Positions 54,116 through 62,192 of a stretch of 64,000 nt of DNA are shown here, piece after piece; within the stretch, counting starts at the first letter, position 1; the number at the start of each line of letters is the position of its first letter. The notes beneath the pieces were generated by a model. The model did no database searches. It saw only the letters and a program-made list of their open reading frames with translations, and was not told where the DNA came from. This DNA is from Glaciecola sp. XM2 (GTDB taxonomy: Bacteria > Pseudomonadota > Gammaproteobacteria > Enterobacterales > Alteromonadaceae). The stretch is from positions 62,001-126,000 of the forward strand of contig NZ_JAHEOJ010000024.1 of assembly GCF_018595715.1 (NCBI RefSeq). The letters run 5' to 3'. The position numbers were made by a program, and so were the translations under genes.

Positions 54116-55933
54116 CTAAACCTTATATGCCTCGTCGGGTGATGCACTATACTCCTTAGTTTGTCGATGATAGTGGCGTATATCATGCTCATGTCGTCTA
54201 CCTTTACTAAATGCAGAGACTCGCTTCAAGTAGCCAATCACACGCGTGCCATAATCAATATCTTTTGAATTACATGCGCTACAAGCAGATAAAGTACGTT
54301 TATCGATATGCTCGCACTCATTGCATATGGTAATTTTTACGTTAATACAAAAGTAGTTACAACCCGCTTGAGCTGCGATGTTTAAAATCCGCAGTGCGTT
54401 TTTTTCTGTTAAGGTTTCTTCTAAATTGACATGAAGCGCAGATCCACCATCGAGATAGCGCGTCATTTCATGCCCATGCATGAAAAATTTATCGAGATGA
54501 TTAATACCCGCATTTTCAACGGCATAAAAATATGAGTTATAACAGTCTCGCGTGACCCAAAATCCATCTTCTCGATCCCATTTGGCATTTTTTACACCGA
54601 GGTTTTCCGCCGGCACAAACTCAGTGTTGAACATATATCCATATTCTTTGGTAGCGCGCTTATTGGCGTCGTAAATGGTTCTTAAATGTTGCTGAACAAA
54701 GTGCTTATAGTCGTTATTATTATCGACACGAATGCCTAAAAATTCGGCGGCCTCGACCATGCCATTTATGCCAATAGTAAGATACTGTTTTTTTAAATCA
54801 ATGAAACCCGCGCTATACACAGAAAGCGCGCCTGCTGTTAAATACTCCTCAACGAGCGCGCGATAAGCAACTTGATACTTTTGAATATTCTCAACCGTCT
54901 TCTTAATGTCCATACCTTTCTGAATGAGTCGATTCATATTCATGGTAATGACATTAATCGAGCCTGTAGAAACGCCACCGGCACCTAAACTGTATGAAAA
55001 GGTATTGTCTGAAATTTCATTACGCAAGCGACAACATGATGCCAGAGAGTCTGGGCTGTCAGATTGATACACAAAAAATGACGCGCCTTGACTCATTGAG
55101 CGAGCGCACATTTGCGCAAAGGCTGCATCTTTAACTGCTCCATTTTCCGTCAGCATTGCAGCGGTAACGACTGGAAATGTCAAAATAGCTTTGCTTCTTT
55201 CTTGGGTAAACCAGTCAACAAAAAAGCCTTGAAGTTTTTCGATACTTTGCCACTTAGGAGCGGTCATATCAGGAAACACAAAACCTCCAAACATGGCGTC
55301 AAAGTAATACTTGTCGTATAAGGATATATTCCAAAATACGCTTTGGTAACCTCTGGCGGCTGCGGGCTGGTTAATCGCATAGACCACATGTTGTAGATGA
55401 TTTTCTATCTCTTTTTTATGCGTGGTCAGATACTCGTTGCCAAGATCTTTGCGCGCAAAATAATCGAAGTACATTAAAAACTCTACTGTCGCAATGGCGC
55501 CAGCAAATTGTGCACTAATGGCAAAAACTAAGTTCACAAAGCTGCCACAAAATGATGACAGATGCTGCGGGGCTTTCGATTCGCCGCCAAGTTTGGTTAA
55601 GCCATCTAACAAGAACGGATACATGGTAATAGATGCACAATAGGGTTTTAAGCTCGTTTCGTCGTGCACATATATTTCATGTTGACGAATTTGTCGCTCA
55701 TATTCTTTAGCCAACGGGGCGCCAAAAAGCGTTTGTATTTTTTGTTTGACCGACGCACGATTAACTTGAATAAAGAAGTCTTTCATAAGCTCAGCTTCTA
55801 AAGTAGCAATATTTTTACTCGTTACGTTAGCGTTTGCGTCTAAAGTCGCGCCATCGGCGGCATTGTCGGCTCCTAGATAGTTAGCAATGAAATCTAGCTT
55901 ATGATTAATGTGTTCTTGATTAAGTGGTAGCAT
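54116..55933 (-). CDS. nrdD: Anaerobic ribonucleoside-triphosphate reductase
   Basis: Class III ribonucleotide reductase of 605 residues, making dNTPs from NTPs under anaerobic conditions with a glycyl radical. The glycine is in TRVIGYLKR near residue 573; before it lies the zinc site CNEC...CSAC. Active-site cysteine and loop motifs (SSFCGSFVNL, DSPDSLASCCRLRN, GGVSTGSINV) are visible. It lacks the N-terminal ATP-cone found in E. coli NrdD (about 710 residues), so the usual dATP brake is absent. Its start overlaps the end of nrdG by 14 bp. Confidence 0.93.
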   Translation of the reverse strand: MLPLNQEHINHKLDFIANYLGADNAADGATLDANANVTSKNIATLEAELMKDFFIQVNRASVKQKIQTLFGAPLAKEYERQIRQHEIYVHDETSLKPYCASITMYPFLLDGLTKLGGESKAPQHLSSFCGSFVNLVFAISAQFAGAIATVEFLMYFDYFARKDLGNEYLTTHKKEIENHLQHVVYAINQPAAARGYQSVFWNISLYDKYYFDAMFGGFVFPDMTAPKWQSIEKLQGFFVDWFTQERSKAILTFPVVTAAMLTENGAVKDAAFAQMCARSMSQGASFFVYQSDSPDSLASCCRLRNEISDNTFSYSLGAGGVSTGSINVITMNMNRLIQKGMDIKKTVENIQKYQVAYRALVEEYLTAGALSVYSAGFIDLKKQYLTIGINGMVEAAEFLGIRVDNNNDYKHFVQQHLRTIYDANKRATKEYGYMFNTEFVPAENLGVKNAKWDREDGFWVTRDCYNSYFYAVENAGINHLDKFFMHGHEMTRYLDGGSALHVNLEETLTEKNALRILNIAAQAGCNYFCINVKITICNECEHIDKRTLSACSACNSKDIDYGTRVIGYLKRVSAFSKGRRHEHDIRHYHRQTKEYSASPDEAYKV

Positions 55934-56396
55934 TGAGTGAAGACTCCTGAAATTTAATGTTTAATACTTGCTCATTTGCAAGCTCTATAAAGCGCTGATT
56001 AGTGTTGGGGTTTTCAAGTCCACCTAGCGTGCGAATATATGGACCTGTTTTTATATAAGTAAGTAAACTTTTAAGTGTGTCGGGTACGTCGTTAAGACCC
56101 GTATATAAACAGGTACTCATGCCGCTTTCACGTGCTTTTTTTAGTTTTGAACATAGTGCTTCTAAGCACCATTCTCCGCCGAAGAACAGCACACAGCTCA
56201 CATATTGAGAGTACTGAGTTAGGTAACGGTTAAAGCGTTCATCACTCAGATGCGTACCTGCAGTGCTTGGCCAAGTATCTTTGCTATGACAGCCTTTACA
56301 ACGTAAAGGGCAACCAGTAATGGTAAAGCACAAGCTAATATGATCTGGGACTTCTTGAAATAAAACCTGGGGCTCGAAAGAGTTAAACATTAACAC
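55920..56396 (-). CDS. nrdG: Anaerobic ribonucleotide reductase activating protein (radical SAM)
   Basis: A 158-residue activase that makes the glycyl radical on NrdD. The [4Fe-4S] motif CPLRCKGC (CX3CX2C) is in FTITGCPLRCKGCHSKDTW, and FFGGEW follows as the SAM-binding GGE region. It is the first gene, with nrdD second, the reverse of the E. coli order. Ribosome site GGAG lies 5 bases before the ATG. The promoter carries FNR and NrdR sites. Confidence 0.93.
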   Translation of the reverse strand: MLMFNSFEPQVLFQEVPDHISLCFTITGCPLRCKGCHSKDTWPSTAGTHLSDERFNRYLTQYSQYVSCVLFFGGEWCLEALCSKLKKARESGMSTCLYTGLNDVPDTLKSLLTYIKTGPYIRTLGGLENPNTNQRFIELANEQVLNIKFQESSLNATT

Positions 56397-56402
56397 TCCA
56401 AA

Positions 56403-56418
56403 ACACTATATGTAGTGT
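56403..56418 (-). promoter_or_regulatory. NrdR box 1 upstream of nrdG
   Basis: ACACTATATGTAGTGT matches the NrdR consensus (ACAC-N8-GTGT with central AT-rich bases) and is a near-perfect palindrome. It overlaps the predicted transcription start. NrdR represses ribonucleotide reductase genes. Confidence 0.85.
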
Positions 56419-56419
56419 T

Positions 56420-56461
56420 TTTATACTCTTAGAACACAACATGTAGTATGATCTGGATCAA
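56420..56461 (-). promoter_or_regulatory. nrdG promoter with FNR box and NrdR box 2
   Basis: Reading leftward: FNR box TTGATCCAGATCAT (56448-56461, nine of ten consensus positions), second NrdR box ACACAACATGTAGTAT on the plus strand at 56434-56449 (31 bp from box 1, three helical turns), and -10 TATAAA (56420-56425). With a start near 56413, the FNR centre is at -41.5, as in class II FNR promoters. Expect anaerobic activation and NrdR repression. Confidence 0.8.
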
Positions 56462-56636
56462 AGTTTCACCTCTTAAAATGCGATTAAATGGTGGGTTTTC
56501 CCACAAAGCCGAGACGCCAATGACTTAGGGATTTTAAAACAATCAAGGGACGCAGAGCGCGCTAGAGGCAAGTGCTAATGTGATCGCTTATGCGATAAGG
56601 ACATACAACAAAAAATACGACGATAGAAAACAGGTT
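56462..56636. other. Intergenic region between moaE and the nrdG promoter, with hairpins
   Basis: No gene. On the plus strand a perfect hairpin GTGGG-TTTT-CCCAC (56492-56505 region), then GATT/AATC, then GGGACGCAGAGC near 56547, then ATCGC-TTAT-GCGAT near 56582-56595. The order of small stems and the GGGACGCA motif recall a riboswitch, but no full match to a known class was recognised, and no rightward gene follows. Confidence 0.4.
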
Positions 56637-57101
56637 TTATAATGATGAATGGGGCTCAAACCAACGCTTTATCGCTTGATGATCACTGGATTTAGTTTCC
56701 ACCCATTTCAGACCTGTTGATGTGCCTTCCTGCTTCCATAAAGGCGCATTGGTTTTTAGGTAATCCATAATAAATTCTGTCGCTTCAAACGCATTCTTTC
56801 TATGTTTTGAGGTCACACCAACAAACACAATTTGTTCGGTTGCCTCAAGCTGCCCCACTCGATGAATCAAGCGAATATGACCGAGCTCCCAGCGCTTTCT
56901 TGCAGCTGAGCAGATTTTCATCAGCGACTTTTCGGTCATGCCAGGGTAATGTTCAATGACAACACTCGATACCGCACCTTGAGGATTGAACTCTCTCACC
57001 AAACCGGTGAACGTTACGATAGCGCCATCACTGTCGGCATTATCCCGAAGTGCTTGATACTCAACACAGTGCTCAAAATCCTCTTGCTGGACGCGTATCA
57101 T
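56637..57101 (-). CDS. moaE: Molybdopterin synthase, large subunit
   Basis: A 154-residue subunit that, with thiocarboxylated MoaD, turns cyclic pyranopterin monophosphate into molybdopterin. Signatures: GAIVTFTGLVR, LEHYPGMTEKSL-like segment IEHYPGMTEKSL, HRVGQLE, and KTNAPLWKQE with the catalytic lysine. It begins 2 bp after moaD. Confidence 0.95.
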   Translation of the reverse strand: MIRVQQEDFEHCVEYQALRDNADSDGAIVTFTGLVREFNPQGAVSSVVIEHYPGMTEKSLMKICSAARKRWELGHIRLIHRVGQLEATEQIVFVGVTSKHRKNAFEATEFIMDYLKTNAPLWKQEGTSTGLKWVETKSSDHQAIKRWFEPHSSL

Positions 57102-57103
57102 AA

Positions 57104-57349
57104 TTATCCACCCGTTACCGGAGGGAAAAACGCAATTTCATCCCCGTCATTTATGCGCGCATCTGCACCACAAAGCGTTTGATTTACTGCTATGAGCACA
57201 TCATTTTCTTTTAATACGCTCCACTGCTCGCTTTTTTCTAATAATTCACGAAGCAGGTCACTGACAGTCCTTTGACCTGAGTACTCAAAATTCAGAGACG
57301 CTACACCAAGACGTTCTCGTAGACTTGCAAAAAATTTAATTTGGATCAT
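57104..57349 (-). CDS. moaD: Molybdopterin synthase, small (sulfur-carrier) subunit
   Basis: An 81-residue ubiquitin-like sulfur carrier with the essential C-terminal Gly-Gly (FFPPVTGG), which is adenylated and thiocarboxylated. The 5' end overlaps moaC by 14 bp, so translation is probably coupled. No moeB is seen in the window. Confidence 0.93.
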   Translation of the reverse strand: MIQIKFFASLRERLGVASLNFEYSGQRTVSDLLRELLEKSEQWSVLKENDVLIAVNQTLCGADARINDGDEIAFFPPVTGG

Positions 57350-57845
57350 TTTCTCGCCTCCAGACGCCAGACTTACCGCCTGATTTTTCTAACACTCTTA
57401 TAGCATAGATGATCATGCTTGGATCTGCCGCCTTACACATATCAAATAGAGTCAATAGCGCAACAGACACCCCCGTTAACGCTTCCATTTCAACGCCTGT
57501 TACCCCATCTAATTTGCAATGACATAACACGCGAATTTCATTATGTTGTTCATCCATTTCAAAATCGATACTAACTTTACTCAACATCAATGGATGGCAC
57601 AGTGGAATTAAGTTGGCACAATTCTTACTCGCCTGTATGCCGGCTATCCTAGCGGTGCTTAACACATCTCCCTTTGCCATTTTGTTCTGCTGCACTTTTA
57701 ACAGTGTCTCAGCGCTCATCGAGATAGCGCCGATTGCTGTTGCCTCTCTTCTTGTCTCTTGTTTGCCTGAAACATCCACCATATTAGCCGCGCCATGCTC
57801 ATCCACGTGAGTTAGGTTAGCACTGCCGATTGTGGATGTACTCAT
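57336..57845 (-). CDS. moaC: Cyclic pyranopterin monophosphate synthase
   Basis: A 169-residue enzyme for the second part of the first step of molybdenum-cofactor synthesis. Signatures: LTHVDEHGAANMVDVSGK, ANLIPLCHPL, VEMEALTGVSVALLTLFDMCKA and GGKSG. It overlaps moaB by 4 bp (ATGA). Confidence 0.95.
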   Translation of the reverse strand: MSTSTIGSANLTHVDEHGAANMVDVSGKQETRREATAIGAISMSAETLLKVQQNKMAKGDVLSTARIAGIQASKNCANLIPLCHPLMLSKVSIDFEMDEQHNEIRVLCHCKLDGVTGVEMEALTGVSVALLTLFDMCKAADPSMIIYAIRVLEKSGGKSGVWRRENDPN

Positions 57846-58426
57846 GAGCGGGACCTACAAAGCTGCTGCTGAAATTGACTTGAATCATTAGCATCTGATT
57901 TGGCAGCAACATTGACACGCTTTAGATGGGGAACAAAGTTGCAAGGTCCTTGTGCACCATCTAGCTGCTGCTTAATAATGCCGTTCCACGCTGTTTTGCA
58001 TGCACCCGTCGACCCCGGTACACAAAAAATTACTGTGTTATTGGCTAAGCCAGATATTGCGCGGGATTGAATGGTCGAGGTTCCAATTTCTTGATAGCTC
58101 AAATGCCTGAAAAGTTCGCCAAAGCCTTCTACTTCCTTATCAAATAGGGGAGCGACCGCCTCAGGCGTTGAGTCTCGTTGTGTAAATCCTGTACCGCCAG
58201 TAATTAATATCGCTTGCACATTCGGATCAGCGATATACTCCGATACTCTCGCTCGAATAAGGTAAACATCGTCTATCACGATATCTCGGCGAACGACTTG
58301 ATGGCCTTGGTCACTGGCGCTTACGGCCAAAAACTCGCCAGACGTATCAGTGGTTTGATCTCTTGTGTCAGATACGGTAAGTACCGCGATATTTAGCGCT
58401 TCAAACGTTTTATTAGAATGACTCAT
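57842..58426 (-). CDS. moaB: Molybdopterin adenylyltransferase-like protein MoaB
   Basis: A 194-residue MoaB/MogA-fold protein, which adenylates molybdopterin or has a supporting role. Motifs: VLTVSDTRD, ILITGGTGFTQRDSTPEA and FCVPGSTGACKTAW. The ATG at 58426 was chosen because AGGAGG (58433-58438) lies 6 bases upstream; the frame is open another 34 codons without support. It starts inside the 3' end of mobA (14-bp overlap). No separate mogA is seen. Confidence 0.93.
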   Translation of the reverse strand: MSHSNKTFEALNIAVLTVSDTRDQTTDTSGEFLAVSASDQGHQVVRRDIVIDDVYLIRARVSEYIADPNVQAILITGGTGFTQRDSTPEAVAPLFDKEVEGFGELFRHLSYQEIGTSTIQSRAISGLANNTVIFCVPGSTGACKTAWNGIIKQQLDGAQGPCNFVPHLKRVNVAAKSDANDSSQFQQQLCRSRS

Positions 58427-59027
58427 AGCGCGCCTCCTGTGTATTTGGTTGATGATTTTTCTCAAAGTGTTGCATTGCGAAGCGCCATTGTTCAGGAGTA
58501 TTGGTATTAAATATTTTTGAACCGGCACTTACTCGAAGCTCTAGCATCAAAAAGTGTGAACAAAGCCGCGCAACTGAGTACGATTGCGTGCACTTAAGCG
58601 TGTAATCTAGGATTTGTCTAAATTGAGGGGTGTTTTGCACAAATAGTGGCAAATTACTGCCTTTAAATCTGACATTTTTTGATTGCTCTCGTCCACATGC
58701 AATCAATGATTCTAGGTTTTTTGTATCCATTAATGGCAGGTCTACCGGTTGAATTAACAGGTTATAATGTGGAAAGCGGGTCGCGATACTATGAATGCCA
58801 GAAAGAGGGCCCGCACCCGAGATGAGATCTGAAAAGTGAGAAGGGTTTCCATCGTTTCGACTAATCACCACTTTATCAACCGAAGTATTGCGTAATAGCC
58901 GCTCTGTGCGCTTTATCATGGTTGAAGAAGCGATTTTAAGCAGTGCCTTGTCTTTGCCCATACGAGACGAAAGGCCACCGGCAAGGACTACGCCCATCAC
59001 GTTTCGGTTTTCTTGATTGTCTTTCAT
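58413..59027 (-). CDS. mobA: Molybdenum cofactor guanylyltransferase
   Basis: A 204-residue nucleotidyltransferase that attaches GMP to Mo-molybdopterin to form the bis-MGD cofactor needed by NarG. GTP-binding start VVLAGGLSSRMGKDKAL, then SGAGPLSGI and QPVDLPLMD (metal aspartate). It lies 68 bp after moaA and overlaps moaB. Its insertion inside the moa operon ties cofactor synthesis to the bis-MGD form. Confidence 0.93.
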   Translation of the reverse strand: MKDNQENRNVMGVVLAGGLSSRMGKDKALLKIASSTMIKRTERLLRNTSVDKVVISRNDGNPSHFSDLISGAGPLSGIHSIATRFPHYNLLIQPVDLPLMDTKNLESLIACGREQSKNVRFKGSNLPLFVQNTPQFRQILDYTLKCTQSYSVARLCSHFLMLELRVSAGSKIFNTNTPEQWRFAMQHFEKNHQPNTQEARYESF

Positions 59028-59095
59028 CTGTTGTATCCTGTTATTTCGATTTATGTTATTTATGATCAGTTTGGCTTTACCGTCGATTTTTGGTG

Positions 59096-60070
59096 TTAAC
59101 CGCCAAGCATAGCTAACTGCTTGGTAGCGCCTGTAAAACCTTCTTGTAAGAAATGTGTCGCTTTTTTATCTTTCATAGAAAGACCAACAGCCTCTATCGT
59201 CGCATCCACATCGCCAGCTTCAAGATAGGGCAAAATGTCATGCCCTTCATTAGCAAACAGACACAAATGTAGCTTCCCTTGAGACGACACTCTCAAACGA
59301 TTGCAAGTGTCACAAAAGTCTTTGCTATAAGGCATGATCAAGCCAATATTTCCGCGATAGTCAGGGTGTGAAAACTCTTGAGCAGGCCCAGCGTCACCGC
59401 CTCGAATAATGCGTTCCCAACCTTGCGTGAGTAAGGTATTTTTGATGGCTTGACCTGGCACATGATTGCGCTCAAAAAACACCTGATTATCACCCGTTTG
59501 CATTAGCTCAATAAAACGCCAAGTGACCTCATGCTGTTTTAAATAAGCCAAAAAGCTACTTAATTCTTTGTAGTTAAACTGTTTAAGCATCACGGTATTA
59601 AATTTCACCGTCTTAATCCCAGCAGCTAGCGCTGAATCCACACCCTGCAGGATATCCTCTAATTTCTTTTTACCGGTAATTGCAGCAAACATCCGAGGGT
59701 CAAGACTATCGGCACTAACATTTAGCGCATCAAGACCTGCATCTTTATACTTTTGTGCGTCCTTGTTTAAACGATAAGCATTTGTGGTCAATGCCACTTT
59801 ATCTATACCAGGGGTTTGCTTGCATAGGGAAATGATATCGACCAAGTCTTTACGGAGCGCTGGCTCACCACCGGTAATACGTATTTTACTTGTCCCCATT
59901 TTTGCAAAGGCCTGCACCAAAGTCTCAATTTGGCGGATGCTAAGCCCGCCAGTGGGTGTATCGCAAGCGTTGCCATCAGGCAAACAATAGTTGCATCTAA
60001 AATTGCACAATTCAGTGATTGAAAGGCGCAGGTACTTAAATTTTCTGCCAAATGTATCTTCTAGTTGCAC
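59096..60070 (-). CDS. moaA: GTP 3',8-cyclase (radical SAM), first enzyme of molybdenum cofactor synthesis
   Basis: A 324-residue radical SAM enzyme. First cluster motif CNFRCNYC (Cys22, 26, 29), second cluster in CDTCNRLRVSSQGKLHLC, and the essential C-terminal Gly-Gly (AMLGG). It acts with MoaC. The start is taken as the GTG at 60068-60070: GGAAAGG lies 8 bases upstream and the protein then begins QLEDTFGRKFKYLRLS, as in E. coli MoaA. The GTG at 60079 would overlap the ribosome site. The leader looks like a molybdenum-cofactor riboswitch and a 7-2-7 NarL site lies further upstream. Confidence 0.95.
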   Translation of the reverse strand: MQLEDTFGRKFKYLRLSITELCNFRCNYCLPDGNACDTPTGGLSIRQIETLVQAFAKMGTSKIRITGGEPALRKDLVDIISLCKQTPGIDKVALTTNAYRLNKDAQKYKDAGLDALNVSADSLDPRMFAAITGKKKLEDILQGVDSALAAGIKTVKFNTVMLKQFNYKELSSFLAYLKQHEVTWRFIELMQTGDNQVFFERNHVPGQAIKNTLLTQGWERIIRGGDAGPAQEFSHPDYRGNIGLIMPYSKDFCDTCNRLRVSSQGKLHLCLFANEGHDILPYLEAGDVDATIEAVGLSMKDKKATHFLQEGFTGATKQLAMLGG

Positions 60071-60078
60071 GTTAAACA

Positions 60079-60220
60079 CCTTTCCAATTGCCGGGAGGCT
60101 AGCAGATTTCTCTGGTTAACCAGGCGTTGAGAAGAAATTTAATGTTTATTCGCAACGCGGCTTACATTTCATAGCTATCGCTAAACCGCAACGACACACC
60201 TTAGAAAATAAAGCTCGGAG
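60079..60220 (-). ncRNA. Candidate molybdenum-cofactor riboswitch in the moaA leader
   Basis: Reading leftward the element begins CTCCGAGC (60213-60220) and ends GCCTCCCGG-N5-GGAAAGG (60079-60099), where GGAAAGG is the ribosome site. The 3' part matches what I recall of the E. coli moaA leader (GCCUCCCG...UGGAAAGGUGU) very closely. The middle has paired elements GCGG/CCGC and the palindrome CTGGTTAACCAG but does not match E. coli closely, so it may be a diverged form. The aptamer would sense molybdenum cofactor and hide the ribosome site. Confidence 0.5.
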
Positions 60221-60278
60221 TTAAGTAATGATTAAATTGTGGACTATAGAATGCACTTTTGTAATTAGTCTGAAGGAA

Positions 60279-60294
60279 TACCCCCAAAGAGGTA
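60279..60294. promoter_or_regulatory. NarL/NarP-type 7-2-7 site upstream of moaA
   Basis: TACCCCC-AA-AGAGGTA: right half perfect for the heptamer, left half one change. If moaA transcription starts near 60236 (a TATAGT -10 is at 60243-60248), the centre is at about -50. This would link cofactor synthesis to nitrate. Confidence 0.65.
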
Positions 60295-60336
60295 CAAGCC
60301 TGGCGGTGGGTTTTCAGTGCATTTTTGATAACAATA

Positions 60337-60364
60337 GGGGCTCAAATGTATGCTATTGAGCCCC
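60337..60364 (-). terminator. Hairpin after the porin gene
   Basis: Perfect 9-bp stem GGGGCTCAA / TTGAGCCCC with a 10-base loop, 33 bp past the porin stop. The leftward tail TATTGTTATC is a weak T run, so termination is likely but not strong. Confidence 0.6.
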
Positions 60365-60397
60365 CATAAAATGAGAATGTAACAATAAGGCGGCGCC

Positions 60398-61600
60398 TTA
60401 GAATTTGAAGTTAACCATACTCCAGAATTTGTTAGTGTCTACCGCAAAGCCATCGGCACTATAATTTGCATACTTCAATAACAAGCTTACTTTATCTGCA
60501 ACAGGATAAGTCGCAATCAAATTAAGCTCATTACCGTAGTCAATTGAACCTACATCAGAGTCCAGTTGATGATACACCGCGGTAAGGTTGACTTTACCGA
60601 TTTTACCCGATGCTTTGACATACAAGTCATTAACACCTACCCCCGGCGTATTTAGAAACTTGTCTGCAAAGCCTTGGAACTTATGCAAGGTTGCAAGGGG
60701 AGTAGTGAAGCCTACGCCATTATCGCTGCCAAGAGATTCGTAGCCAATACCTACATTTACTGCCGACACTTTAGTACCTAGCTCTAACGCTACATATTGC
60801 GTTGAGAAGTTATTAGGGTTATTGCCGGTGTCTGACTGAACCGCATAAGCGGCATGCAGTTTTATATCTCCAACATTACCATCGTAACTTGCCCCTACGG
60901 TGCGCGTTGAAATGGCTAAGGCAGTATCAAAGTCTAGTTCGTATGCATAAGCGGTCAGTTTATGCGTTTTATCCAAGTTATAGTTAACGTTGAGCAAATG
61001 AATATTGCCCTGTAGGTCAGCATTTGGGCTATCGGGGCCAAAAATGCGATTAACATTATACACATAGCTGTAGTCAAACTTGAATTTGCCTTCATCTGCA
61101 TATTGCACTCTATAAGCGTCGTAAGTCTGTTCATTTTGACGCCACGCTACCCCACCCACAAATCGCTGGTCATTGTGATTGATGCGCTGTCGCCCAAATG
61201 ACAAATCAAAACCACCTGTCTTATAACCTACAAAAGCCAAATTAACCTCGGTAAGGGTTGGGTCGGCCACCACAGGGTAAACCGTATTTCCATTTACCGT
61301 GCTGTTATAGTTTTCATTACCAATAGCGGTAATATTATCCACTTCAAACACGCCATAAAAGCCATTAAGGTCGGCACTTTTATAAGTCAGTCGAGTAAGC
61401 AAGGTAGAGGCGTTGGCGGTTTTATCAATGCTGTCTTGATCGACGCGTTCATACCGATAGCGCATGCTTATATCGGTGTCGCCCTTTGAAATAGCATTTT
61501 GCACTTCTTTCAACGTCGAGTCTTGAGCGAACACGTGGCCTGAGAGAGGAAGAGTAGCACCTAAAGTAGCTACCACCATTAAGGATGTATATTTTTTCAT
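60398..61600 (-). CDS. Outer-membrane porin (alginate-export-like beta-barrel)
   Basis: A 400-residue outer-membrane protein with signal peptide (1-25, ending GHVFA) and terminal aromatic strand (WSMVNFKF). FDLSFGRQRINHNDQRFVGGVAWRQNEQTYDAYRV is the typical core of alginate-export-family porins, which in most cases are general anion-selective channels. Its place between moa genes and NnrS/NarK suggests nitrate or nitrite passage, which is inferred. A single NarL heptamer TACCCCT (61704-61710, minus strand) lies about 104 bp upstream of the ATG. Ribosome site AGGAAA. Confidence 0.75.
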   Translation of the reverse strand: MKKYTSLMVVATLGATLPLSGHVFAQDSTLKEVQNAISKGDTDISMRYRYERVDQDSIDKTANASTLLTRLTYKSADLNGFYGVFEVDNITAIGNENYNSTVNGNTVYPVVADPTLTEVNLAFVGYKTGGFDLSFGRQRINHNDQRFVGGVAWRQNEQTYDAYRVQYADEGKFKFDYSYVYNVNRIFGPDSPNADLQGNIHLLNVNYNLDKTHKLTAYAYELDFDTALAISTRTVGASYDGNVGDIKLHAAYAVQSDTGNNPNNFSTQYVALELGTKVSAVNVGIGYESLGSDNGVGFTTPLATLHKFQGFADKFLNTPGVGVNDLYVKASGKIGKVNLTAVYHQLDSDVGSIDYGNELNLIATYPVADKVSLLLKYANYSADGFAVDTNKFWSMVNFKF

Positions 61601-61779
61601 GTGTTTTTCCTAGTGTGAATAGTTATTGAAAATATACACCTTAACCTTATGAAAATCCTTTAAAAACAGTAAATTACCAACAATGCCCAGTCGCTATCAA
61701 TAAAGGGGTAGCTACGTTACCAACGAATGAGCATTTACATCTGATGTATGAATCATTTGGCCCTATTATCACAAAGCCA

Positions 61780-62172
61780 CTACAAGATGACCAATGGCTG
61801 GTGGGATAAGGCTACATTAACCATGTATCCATAAGTAAGAAGTGCAAATGCACCTGCAACCTTTTTTACTTTCACCGTTTTGCCGTATTTTATTGCGACA
61901 CTACCCAAAACGATATACACCACCAAAGCGCATAGCTTGACCAATAACCAGGGCTGCTCACTAGGCCACAATTTCATGGTGACCATCAAGTAAATACCTA
62001 AACTCAATAAAAGCGTGTCGATACAATGAGGTAATACCCTCGCCCAGGTTTTTGTTAGGTTAGCAGAATAATTCAGTGACATGTAAAAGCGTACACAAAA
62101 CAAGGTCACGCTTGCTAGCGCCAAAGTGATGTGAACGTGCTTAATGAGCGTGTATGCAATAAATGAAGACAT
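61780..62172 (-). CDS. SirB2 family membrane protein
   Basis: A 130-residue protein with four hydrophobic segments and the family's start YTLIKHVHITLALASVTLFCVRFYMS. Function unknown; it is often linked to heme or copper proteins. It follows NnrS by 20 bp in the same direction and is probably co-transcribed with NnrS and the NarK-type gene. Confidence 0.82.
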   Translation of the reverse strand: MSSFIAYTLIKHVHITLALASVTLFCVRFYMSLNYSANLTKTWARVLPHCIDTLLLSLGIYLMVTMKLWPSEQPWLLVKLCALVVYIVLGSVAIKYGKTVKVKKVAGAFALLTYGYMVNVALSHQPLVIL

Positions 62173-62192
62173 TACGGCCCCTTAACGCCTCG

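Noticed and set aside
56492-56595. Definite cyclic-di-GMP-I riboswitch
   Set aside because: Only the GGGACGCA-type core fits; the GGCAAACC segment and the GNRA-capped stem are missing, and no downstream gene is in the right direction. Kept only as an open finding.
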